Part shown: piece by piece, positions 19,191 through 27,580 of the stretch
Layout: the number at the start of each line of letters is the position of its first letter
Position numbering within the stretch: position 1 is the stretch's first letter
DNA from: Flectonema sp. DT1601
Taxonomy: Eukaryota > Euglenozoa > Diplonemea > Diplonemida > Diplonemidae
Assembly: GCA_964019425.1 (NCBI GenBank)
Contig: OZ025800.1
Coordinates: 507,501 to 571,500 of the forward strand
Length of the DNA: 64,000 nucleotides
Reading direction: 5' to 3'
The notes under the pieces: generated by a model
What the model was told of the DNA's origin: nothing
The model's input: only the letters and a program-made list of their open reading frames with translations
The model's database searches: none
Translations under genes and position numbers: made by a program

Positions 19191-20046
19191 ATGCAGGCGT
19201 TCAGATCCGCAGCGACAAAGATTGCGATGCCAGCCTTTAAGGCGGCTAGCTCAGCACCAATCAACACTTTTGATTACTCCATGAAGTTTGAGTCTGGAGA
19301 CAAGACCATCTCCCCTTGGCACGATATTCCTCTCGTTGAGGCCAGCCACGCCAGCAACGTTTTCAACTACGTCAACGAGATCCCTGTCGGAACCAAGGCA
19401 AAGATGGAGGTCGCCACCAAGGTTGAGCAGAACCCAATTAAGCAGGATATTAAGAAAGGTAACTTGAGATTCTTCACATACGGTGACATTCCTTTCAACT
19501 ACGGATGTGTTCCACAGACTTGGGAAGATCCAAACATTAAGATCGAAGCCTGTGGTGGTGCCGGAGGAGACAACGATCCAATTGATGTTGTTGAGTTGTC
19601 AGGACAGAAGACTGAGATTGGTCAGGTCTACCCAATCAAAGCTCTCGGTGTTCTCGCAATGATTGATGAAGGTGAGACTGACTGGAAGGTTGTTGCTCTT
19701 CCAGCTACTGAGGAATTCGCAAAGTTCAACACCCTCAACGACCTTAAGAACGATGCCAAGTTCAACAAACACCTTGCTGAGGTTGTTCACTGGTTCAGAT
19801 ACTACAAAACCACAGACGGAAAGCCAGAAAACTCCTTCGGATTCAACTCTGAATTCCAGGACGAATCGTATGTTTTATTTAACTTTTTTTTAAAAAAAGT
19901 ATTGAAATGTTTGTCGTTTTCTTTATCAACTAACAAAACAATCCAACAGTTACGCCCAGAAGGTCCTCGAGGAGGGATACTACCAGTGGGAAGCCTTGAG
20001 AAACGGAAAGGCTGAGAACCCAAAGAACCTTTGGATCGGAGCATAA
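19191..20046 (+). CDS. Family I inorganic pyrophosphatase, possibly mitochondrial
   Basis: Two exons, 19191-19867 and 19950-20046, give 257 residues. Hydrolyses pyrophosphate to phosphate, pulling biosynthesis forward. Family I landmarks are clear: KKGNLRF, NYGCVPQTWEDP, the metal-binding signature GGDNDPIDVVEL, then IKALGVLAMIDEGETDWKV and YKTTDGKPEN. The 82-bp intron (GTATGT...CCAACAG) splits a Ser codon; exon 2 reads SYAQKVLEEGYYQWEALRNG and so on to a stop at 20044. Without the splice, a run-on frame would lose this conserved end. The N-terminus MQAFRSAATKIAMPAFKAAS is basic, Ser/Ala-rich and without acidic residues, so mitochondrial import is plausible (inference). Codons are C-rich, as expected of an abundant protein. 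Candidate leader acceptor AG at 19174. Confidence 0.93.
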
Positions 20047-20550
20047 ATATCTAACTGATAAGTTAGTCACGTGGAAAAAAAAAAAAAAAAAAAAAAAGCT
20101 CCACGCAATAAAAAGGATATTTCTCATGAAAATCCCAGCGATGGCACAGCGTTTGATTTTTTTCCCGTCGGGTTACTTCGTCTGGTGTTTTTAAAAAACA
20201 ACAACAAATAGTTCCCTTTTTCCCCTTTCGAGTTGTCTGAAAGGATTATTTCAGAACAACGTGTGTTACTTTCCCTCTCACCTTTAGTGACAAAAAAAAA
20301 GTGTTTCTTCTTGTTTTTTATTTTTTCTTTTTTGAAATGACTGGTGTCCAGGTATTCCACACTTCCATTTCATCAATTGAGGTTATCATTCCCTTCAGCG
20401 GTAAGAAGGCGATCAGGTGATGTACCGATAGTTCCCCATTTTCTTTTTTTTTTTTTTTTTTTGAATTCTGACGGACGTTCGAGTGCGATTCTCGTTTCGA
20501 AGTTATAACCGAGCTAATAAAACATTTCAACCTGCGATATCATTATCCCC
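20047..20550. other. Intergenic region
   Basis: Poly(A) at 20075-20097 follows the pyrophosphatase stop. A poly(T) tract at 20443-20462 and a pyrimidine-rich stretch ending CAATTAG at 20557 precede the next gene. No gene seen. Confidence 0.5.
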
Positions 20551-20614
20551 AATTAGGTACCACACCATATGCTGATTCGTCTCGCACTTTATATTTAAAA
20601 TTCATAAACCTAAC

Positions 20615-22579
20615 ATGGTAACAAAACCATTATGCTGTTGGGATGTAAATGATGTCTGTAATCAGCTATCTTCTTGTAGTTGGGCCGATCCACAGTTTAA
20701 AACAAAAGTAAGAATTCATAACCTAGACGGGTTATCACTACAAGAACTGACGAAGGAGGATTTGAGAGATGATTTTCGTATAATGGAATTGGGAACAATT
20801 AAAACTATTTTGAGAAATATTAGGTCACTTGGACAGGAACCGAGGCCGCTGGCAGCACTACCACATCCAACGTCAGTACAAGAACCACAACATAGTTCTA
20901 TCCAGTCTTGTTTAGAAAATAATATTAAAAAGAAAAATAGTTTGGGAAAACTAAAGGAAGACAGACGTCGACCGGCATCAAATTCTGCCAAAGTTGTGAG
21001 AAAATATCCTTCCTCAGCACCCATGTCCGCGCCTCTTAAAAGTAAGCAACCAACTCGGAGTCATGTTGTAGCTCCCGAAGCGATGAGTAAAGTAAAGATT
21101 CCGCCACCGATTCGAAAAATTGACAGCGGATCGTTAGATTTTCCAACATTACCAATTAATATTGGTTTGGGTGGCGATGTGAAAAAGAATTTGATAAGAC
21201 CCGCAACAGCTCTTGCTGCTTACAGACATCAGACTGAATCTCCTCTATGCACACCACCCCCTGTAGTAACAAAAGATATCATTCACAGATATGATGGAAA
21301 GGAAGAAGAGTCTCAAGAGGTTACAATTAATAAAAAATATAATGCGGGATACAGATCTGGTATATTGGAGTTGGAGAGAAGATACACAGCTGTTGCAAAG
21401 CTTTTTAAGATTTGGGACACGTCAGGTAGTACTGCTGATCAAACGGGTTATATCAAACTAGCTGACGTTCAGAACATGTGCGCTAAACACTTCAAGTGGT
21501 CAGCAACTGATTTAGAGACAAAGACATTATGTTCTTTGAAAGATGTTCAGAAGTCTGGCAATGGCAGAATCGACGAAGATGATTTTCAATTATTTATAAG
21601 CAACCTAACAGCAACCAGATCACCATCTTCATTCGATTCACTGTTATCGTTTTTAATTAATTCCGTCTCACAAGCTTCTGTTGAAATTGAAGCAAAAAGA
21701 AGATCGACTGCCTTAAGGCAATTATTCATTAAATGGGACGGTGACCTTTCTGGTCACATTGAGACTAACGAACTTCTAAGTGTACTCGTCAAGTATAACG
21801 ATTGGACAGCACAACAAGGTAAGCACTCAGCTCAGTTAATTCTAACACAGAGAGATGATGACATGGATGGAATGCTTAGCTTTGATGAATTCGAAAGAAT
21901 TTTTAATTCAAAAAGTAGTCGACTTGGACCCGAAGAGTTCGACTACATGTTATTTAGAATCCATCGTTGTGTTGAAGATTCTCAAGAAGATGAACGCCAA
22001 GGACTTGGTGAGACTTTTCGACCAATTCTGTCGGATGATCTCGAAGAGCGATGGATAGTTAGCACACCTACGACTCCTTTATTACTTTATGGAAGTCATG
22101 TTGATCCGTCTATGCAAATTGAAAATCTAGCATGCAGATTAAAACTAACCGTCAGAAGTTATCTTATTCAACACATTAAAAGTGAACGTGTTATTCTGAA
22201 AGAACTAATTCGTTGGGGAGTTGGAAGAGGTAGTTGGATTTATGTATCCATCGATGGTGATTATCAAAATCTAGATCGATTTCTTCGTAGTCTGGGAGTG
22301 TTGTTGAAACAACAGTCTTCGTATACAATTCATAAAAGGTTTCGTCTTTGGGTTATGATAACGACTCCTTACCTTATGAGGATTCCGAGAATACTAAAGT
22401 TTAACGCGATTCTAGTTTCTCTCGGTGATATCAGAAATAAGAATGAAATAAAATATCAACAGCAATGTGCAGCAACAAGCGAGGACGCTGATCAGGTTCT
22501 CCCATCAAAAGTTTCATTTCAAAACCAGTTCTTATTTTCGAGGAAGTTATCTAATTCCTCTCTGTTGTCTGGATTATGA
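20615..22579 (+). CDS. SAM / EF-hand / dynein D6-like protein
   Basis: 654 residues. A SAM-like helical domain at about 7-72 (WDVNDVCNQLSSCSWADPQF; LDGLSLQELTKEDL). Then a basic, Pro-rich linker and four EF-hand-like segments (about 261-285, 309-330, 369-392, 409-430). The best loops are DGDLSGHIETNE and DDDMDGMLSFDE; the first two are degenerate. The C-terminal part (about 485-612) resembles the C-terminal D6 region of dynein heavy chains: TTPLLLYGSHVDPSMQI, a G-x-G-x-W-I/V hydrophobic strand (GRGSWIYVSIDGDYQNLDRF) and HKRFRLWVMITTP, with the typical spacing. No AAA modules 1-5 or microtubule stalk are present, so it is not a motor. A calcium-responsive axonemal or dynein-assembly role is a guess. 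Confidence 0.7.
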   Translation: MVTKPLCCWDVNDVCNQLSSCSWADPQFKTKVRIHNLDGLSLQELTKEDLRDDFRIMELGTIKTILRNIRSLGQEPRPLAALPHPTSVQEPQHSSIQSCLENNIKKKNSLGKLKEDRRRPASNSAKVVRKYPSSAPMSAPLKSKQPTRSHVVAPEAMSKVKIPPPIRKIDSGSLDFPTLPINIGLGGDVKKNLIRPATALAAYRHQTESPLCTPPPVVTKDIIHRYDGKEEESQEVTINKKYNAGYRSGILELERRYTAVAKLFKIWDTSGSTADQTGYIKLADVQNMCAKHFKWSATDLETKTLCSLKDVQKSGNGRIDEDDFQLFISNLTATRSPSSFDSLLSFLINSVSQASVEIEAKRRSTALRQLFIKWDGDLSGHIETNELLSVLVKYNDWTAQQGKHSAQLILTQRDDDMDGMLSFDEFERIFNSKSSRLGPEEFDYMLFRIHRCVEDSQEDERQGLGETFRPILSDDLEERWIVSTPTTPLLLYGSHVDPSMQIENLACRLKLTVRSYLIQHIKSERVILKELIRWGVGRGSWIYVSIDGDYQNLDRFLRSLGVLLKQQSSYTIHKRFRLWVMITTPYLMRIPRILKFNAILVSLGDIRNKNEIKYQQQCAATSEDADQVLPSKVSFQNQFLFSRKLSNSSLLSGL

Positions 22580-23037
22580 TTTCCTTTTTGTACCAAAAAA
22601 CTTTTCAAAACCGTCAAACCAGAACGTTGACGATGTAAGCTTTTCTCATTATTTTGTTTTCTTTCAGAAGTTTACCGTCTTCAGTTTACTACTCAGTCTG
22701 CTCCTTCAGTCGATCTCTAGAAAAGTAATAGATGTCTTCACAGATATTTATTATTATTTATATTTATTCAATCAAAAATTTCAACTGTGCGGTGAGCTTC
22801 TGCTCCTTCAGTTGAGTGGCCACAGTGTCTCCTCTTCCTGTCTTTGTGTTACAGTACAAAAAGTAAGAGCGGAAAAAATCTGCCAATTTTTATCATTTCT
22901 TTTTCTTGGTTGCCATTTTGGAGTCTTCTCCTCAGTTTGTTATTATGACTGGCATTTACACTTTTTTTAATGGTTGGATTTTTTTTTGCGATGAGTTTTT
23001 TTTGTTTTTTTCTTTTGAGTATAAATCTCTTTAAGCA
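22580..23037. other. Intergenic region
   Basis: T-rich 3' flank. No convincing gene; the open frame running to 22970 lacks a coding-like composition. Ends in a poly(T) tract and TTTAAGCAG (AG at 23037-23038). Confidence 0.5.
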
Positions 23038-23064
23038 GCGGGTATCAACCAGAAAAACAACAAA

Positions 23065-24039
23065 ATGACAGGAAGTGACTCAAGTGCAATGGTTCCATGG
23101 GTAGAGAAGTATCGCCCTCGACAAATTAGTGAAGTCGTTGGAAACGAAGAGACTGTTGCGAGACTTCGAGTTGTAGCCAGAGACGGTAACATGCCGAACG
23201 TTATTATAACAGGCCCACCTGGTACTGGTAAAACAACAAGTATATGTGCCTTGGCTAGAGAACTACTTGGTGACAAATACGAAGCAGCTGTGTTAGAATT
23301 GAATGCCTCTAATGACAGAGGACTCGGTGTTGTCAGAGATAAGATTAAATCATTTGCTCAAAAAAAGGTAACGCTTCCTTCTGGTCGTCATAAAATTATA
23401 ATTTTAGACGAAGTTGATTCGATGACGAAATCAGCACAACAGGCATTGACAAGAACAATGGAACTCCATTCAAACACAACGCGATTCGCTCTGGCATGTA
23501 ACTACTCAAGTAAGATCATCGAACCAATTCAAAGTCGATGTGCTGTCCTCCGATTTAGTCGATTAGAAAACAGCGAAGTTCTCGAAAGACTAATGACCGT
23601 CATAAGAGCTGAAGAAGTTCCATACACCGACGACGGCATTGAATCTCTTCTTTATATTTCTGAAGGCGATCTCCGAAATGCCATAAACACTTTACAAGCA
23701 ACAGCAACAGGTTACGGTACGACAACAGCAGAGACAGTTTTTAAAGTTATTGATCAGCCTCATCCAACAATTGTTGAAGACATTATTAGAGATTGTTTAA
23801 TAAATAATCTTACTGATGGTCATAAGAAATTAGATCGTCTTCTGGGAAAAGGATACGCTCCGATTGATATTATTGCCACCTTCTTTAAAGTCTGTACTAC
23901 TATGGATGGATTATCTGATTTTGTGCAAATGGAATTTGTTCGGTTGATCGGATCAACACATCATCGAATGGTCGAAGGAGCTGCAACACCACTCCAACTC
24001 GCTGGGATGCTTGCCAGAATGTGTCAGCTTAGGAAATGA
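23065..24039 (+). CDS. RFC2: Replication factor C small subunit (human RFC2 / yeast Rfc4 type)
   Basis: 324 residues, the usual length of this subunit. As part of the pentameric clamp loader in the nucleus, it uses ATP to place PCNA on primer-template DNA. It opens with PWVEKYRPRQISEVVGNEET, then Walker A GPPGTGKTT (about 50-58), Walker B IIILDEVDS (about 111-119; Val where DEAD is common), sensor 1 with ALACNYS, the SRC arginine-finger motif (about 157-159) and the C-terminal helical collar ending AGMLARMCQ. VEKYRP, ELNASNDRG, QQALTRTMEL and PYTDDGIE align with human RFC2 better than with RFC4 or RFC5, from memory of those sequences. Candidate acceptor AG at 23038. Confidence 0.95.
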   Translation: MTGSDSSAMVPWVEKYRPRQISEVVGNEETVARLRVVARDGNMPNVIITGPPGTGKTTSICALARELLGDKYEAAVLELNASNDRGLGVVRDKIKSFAQKKVTLPSGRHKIIILDEVDSMTKSAQQALTRTMELHSNTTRFALACNYSSKIIEPIQSRCAVLRFSRLENSEVLERLMTVIRAEEVPYTDDGIESLLYISEGDLRNAINTLQATATGYGTTTAETVFKVIDQPHPTIVEDIIRDCLINNLTDGHKKLDRLLGKGYAPIDIIATFFKVCTTMDGLSDFVQMEFVRLIGSTHHRMVEGAATPLQLAGMLARMCQLRK

Positions 24040-24545
24040 TTTCTTCCTCAAGAAATCTGAAATCATAAAAAGGATACGAAGGATGATTACATTCTCAAAC
24101 TTTAAATGGACGTGAACTCGGCTCAAATCGAACTGACTCCATGTCGACCACTTGATGTGTTAAGGAGTTACCATCGTTTAACTGAGTGCTGTCTTCTCAG
24201 GAGGGGAAGAATAAGAGTTCCGTAACGACGTCGCCTTCTCATCTCGTGAGACATTCGCGTTTTTAAGCGCCCGTTACATAGTTTGATCGACGTCAAACTG
24301 ATCGTTTCGCTGTTAGTTTTTTATTGTCCTTAAAAGTTGGTAATTACTTTTTCACATTTCTTCAATATATTCAACAGCTCCTATCAATTAAAGATGGTAG
24401 TCGATACGTGTTTGGTGAAGTCATATTTCACATCTGAAGATGAGTCACGACCTTGTTGGTGATAATTGAGGGTATGCACAATGGTCTTCGTGCTTTTCTT
24501 TTTTTTTTTTTGGTATTCGAATGCTGTAATTTATTTACTCATTAC
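24040..24545. other. Intergenic region
   Basis: RFC 3' flank; a poly(T) tract at 24499-24511 and TTTACTCATTACAG ending at 24547 lie ahead of the next gene. No gene seen. Confidence 0.5.
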
Positions 24546-24579
24546 AGACACGGTATATACATATTAAAAAAAAGAATTA

Positions 24580-25749
24580 ATGAAAAAAGTCAAACGCAAG
24601 CAGACAAACAACCTGCGTCCAGACAAAAGAAAACAAAAGATTGATGAGTGGAGAGTAGATCGAGAGAAGGAATGGCGCGTATTAAATCCAAACGTAGTCG
24701 AGGATCAATTATTAATTTTAGAACCAAAGAGTAGTGAAGCAGGTGACTCAGTAATGATGAGCGATGCCTGTTATATAATGTGGATGAATGACGCAATCTG
24801 TGGTGATGCAGTTAGAACCAATTTATACGATCTTTGGTACTTCCATTCCGAACACACAGCACCCAACGCCTCTTGGAAGATGCAAACAGAAGTTGAAGCG
24901 ATGCTATTAAACAGTTCAAACACAAGAGATTTCGTAAATATTCATAAAATGCTTCAGAAAGTTGTATCGACCAGGAGATCTTTCACACAAGCAGCAGTCC
25001 AAAAACTGCGAGCTTGCGGTGTTACCATTCGAGATGCTAAGTTCGAACTACAACCTGGAGAATATCAGCAAATGGTCTGCCCTGTGAGTAGAGGGAATAT
25101 GATTTCCGTTAATTTCCATAGTGAGAAAAATATAGTTAGTTTTCAGGCTAACTTCCTGTCTGTTAGAAAGGAAGTCTCTGTTCTCTGTGAAAAGAGATCC
25201 TGCGATCCGCTCACACCTGAGACTTCAATGCAGGGATGGACATCACACATTCAAGAGACTGGTGAAGTTGTTCTGACCTGGAGTCTTGATAAGGAATTAT
25301 CAAAGGGGTGTCTGTTGTCTGTTGTGGCAGCAAAAAGATCGGAAGCTGCCATCAAAAGAAATCGAAATGCTCTTTTAAATTCACAAAGTAACCTTCAACC
25401 GTTTACCTGTGCGGTTTGCAACTTCGCTCAGAGACCTCCGAAGGAAACATCGACAGCAGATTGTTTAATTTGTTCTTCAGTAGAATCAGTCCCTCGTAGC
25501 CTTGATGATCCACCTGCTGCTGTTGCTGCTCTTCCTCCAGGGAGTGCAGTGCCTCCTTTTCCGGTACCTGCTTGGTTCCCGAAAGGAATGGCTGATAACT
25601 TTGGCGTGTTTTTTAGTATCAGCCCTGCCTGTGCTGGTAGAAATCATACGGCACCTGACTACGGTTCGAGTAATGTTGTTGTTGACCTGTACCATGCTCC
25701 GTTATTGTCGGCAGCTCCTCCTCTTCCTGTTCCTCCTCCAGATTCTTAG
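24580..25749 (+). CDS. Unknown protein with putative GOLD-like and Zn-ribbon segments
   Basis: 389 residues, not recognised. The N-terminus is very basic (MKKVKRKQTNNLRPDKRKQK). A helical region follows (about 40-150). Residues about 165-270 look like a beta-rich domain: LQPGEYQQMVCPVSRGNMISV, then alternating hydrophobic strands, then TGEVVLTWSLDKELSKG. This is reminiscent of the GOLD beta-sandwich, but the match is tentative. A C-x2-C...C-x2-C cluster at about 278-300 (CAVC, CLIC) could bind zinc. The tail is Pro/Ala-rich and probably disordered. No signal peptide or TM. The first ATG follows a candidate acceptor, AG at 24547. Confidence 0.7.
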   Translation: MKKVKRKQTNNLRPDKRKQKIDEWRVDREKEWRVLNPNVVEDQLLILEPKSSEAGDSVMMSDACYIMWMNDAICGDAVRTNLYDLWYFHSEHTAPNASWKMQTEVEAMLLNSSNTRDFVNIHKMLQKVVSTRRSFTQAAVQKLRACGVTIRDAKFELQPGEYQQMVCPVSRGNMISVNFHSEKNIVSFQANFLSVRKEVSVLCEKRSCDPLTPETSMQGWTSHIQETGEVVLTWSLDKELSKGCLLSVVAAKRSEAAIKRNRNALLNSQSNLQPFTCAVCNFAQRPPKETSTADCLICSSVESVPRSLDDPPAAVAALPPGSAVPPFPVPAWFPKGMADNFGVFFSISPACAGRNHTAPDYGSSNVVVDLYHAPLLSAAPPLPVPPPDS

Positions 25750-26130
25750 TCTTTATTAAGGATTGATTAGTAGTGAGTTGGAGTCTGTATGGAGTTGAAA
25801 AGACTGACTGATAATATTAACTTTCAAGGATAACTGTTCCTGTCCATTTCAAGGGACAATCGTTCCTTCATAAAGGGACGACCACGTCGTCTGATTGGAA
25901 TGTTCATCTGGTTCTTCAACAAGATTGTTTTTCCCTCTTTTTTTTTCCCCCTTAAAAAAGTTTTCAGATTTCTTCAAATCTTCCGTTTCAAAGAAAAAAA
26001 AAAAAAAAAAAAAAAGGACTGTTGACTTGACGCTACTAATCTTCAATCGGCATTTACGATTCGCTCCCCATTCCCGCTCCCTTTCCCCCCTTGTGGGAAG
26101 ATGAACATGTAATTATGATGTTACTTTTTT
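25750..26130. other. Intergenic region
   Basis: A short tandem motif around 25830-25880 (AGGATAACTGTTCCTG, AGGGACAATCGTTCCTTC, AAAGGGACGACC) and a poly(A) run at 25994-26014. No gene seen. The region ends with TTACTTTTTTCAG at 26121-26133. Confidence 0.5.
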
Positions 26131-26145
26131 CAGTTTATAAATAAA

Positions 26146-27156
26146 ATGGTTTTCGTGTCGGACATCGAGTCATTTGCAGATGCTACCAAAAAGATATACG
26201 AAGAGTCACCTGAAGAAGTATGTACCATCTCAGAACGACTTAATATTTTGTTCTGATCACCTATTCGGCACAATTTCCGTATTTCAACAATAAAAAAACA
26301 ACACAGGCGCGGTATAGCATGAAATTCTGCCGAGAGAATAACTGCATCATTCTAACTACTACTGATAGTAAGACTGTATGACATATATATATATATATAT
26401 CAGTCATTCCTTTTTTTTGCGAACAAAAAACACCATTTTCTCACCGCCTGAGCAAGGTTACACGATATGTTACTTTTGCTCGATTTTTTATTTTTTGGAA
26501 TCGGGGAGGGTGCGATCTGTAAAATTAGGCATAGGGATATACAAATTTACAAATTCTTTTTGAAAATTTTTTCAGCGTCCAGAATTTGTTCGCAAAAAAA
26601 AAAAAAGGAATGACTGATATATATTTTTTTTTTTCTTTCTTCCCTCTCAAAACTGTAACGGTTAACCATTTCTACCTTACAAGTAACTTGTGTTGAGAAC
26701 TAGGCAACTTTGAGGGGAGAAGCAGTCTGATTTTCGAAATGAAACCTATCGAGTCTCTCTATGTAAACCTCCTGATATCAACGGTGTCTTTTGAAATGAG
26801 CAGTATTCGTCTTACATTCTTGTTATATTGACTGCAACACAAAACATAATAATAATAACAACAGGTTGTATGCTTCCGTACAACGGACGCTTCAGACATC
26901 AGGAAAATAGAAAAAATAAATGCCTACTACTTACATATGTATGTTATTGTTCTCTTTGAAGTTTTTCATTTCCCTTTATTGTCATTTCAAGTTGCTGTTA
27001 CTTAACTTTAACAGGTGCGCAGACCGTGAATTCGATGAGGAGGAACTTATTCAGCATGAAATGTCGAAGGCAAAACCCGCATCGCAAAACTCTTCTTCGC
27101 AACCTCAAAAGAAAAAACAAACTACTAATCACTCGAAGAAGAAGAATAAGAAATAG
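26146..27156 (+). CDS. SRP9: Signal recognition particle 9 kDa subunit, four exons
   Basis: Exons 26146-26217, 26307-26375, 26865-26938 and 27015-27156 give 118 residues in one frame. SRP9 with SRP14 binds the Alu domain of SRP RNA and slows translation while the ribosome is carried to the ER. Exon 1 reads MVFVSDIESFADATKKIYEE (compare the human W-x-x-F-x-x-A-x-x-L-Y start), exon 2 ARYSMKFCRENNCIILTTTD, exon 3 VVCFRTTDASDIRKIEKINA (human ...CLVYKTDQAQDVKKIEK). Introns are 89, 489 and 76 bp, with donors GTATGT, GTATGA, GTATGT and acceptors ending ACACAG, AACAG, AACAG. Human SRP9 has 86 residues; the extra here is an acidic then Lys-rich C-terminal tail. Intron 2 carries a MITE. Each exon is too short to stand out as an ORF. 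Candidate leader acceptor AG at 26133. Confidence 0.88.
26400..26617. mobile_element. Tc1/mariner-like MITE in SRP9 intron 2
   Basis: 218 bp with terminal inverted repeats of about 25-30 bp starting TCAGTCATTCC, then a T run and GCGAACAAA; the right end is the reverse complement with a longer A run. It is flanked by TA within TA-rich DNA, as expected of a TA target duplication. No coding capacity. It explains why this intron is about 400 bp longer than the others. Confidence 0.75.
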
Positions 27157-27511
27157 TCAAATGCTATTCTTTGATGGTGACATTTTTGAACATTCAGCTC
27201 TAAAATACTGAATATTGACGGCTACTACTCTTGACACCCGGAATCGAACTACATGGAAAATTGCTTTCTATGATTGCCGAGTAAATTTTTGCTTTTAGTA
27301 ATATGATTATTTTTTCTGCGCACAAACAAAACCAAATAGTGTTCTCCACATATAATTTATGTTACCAACAAATCTTATAGCCTCTTATATTATTGTGTTA
27401 AACTTACATGTTTCTTAAAAGAATATTCACAATTATGTGCAGTACTCTTAATCTATATTAAATTATTATTTATTAAATAGTTTGAAGAATTTTCTTCCTT
27501 CTAAATACCAA
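27157..27511. other. Intergenic region, left edge of the tandem array
   Basis: A+T-rich DNA, no gene. The left array boundary is at 27512, where the sequence becomes identical to all later units, starting TTTCCTTGTTGGCAG. Confidence 0.6.
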
Positions 27512-27580
27512 TTTCCTTGTTGGCAGACGGGAAGTTACGGTTTTCATCATCATATTGTCCAGTTTGTGAAACACACTAAA

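Noticed and set aside
22467-22970. 167-codon frame overlapping the end of the SAM/EF-hand gene
   Set aside because: No independent coding signal; it continues through T-rich 3' DNA.
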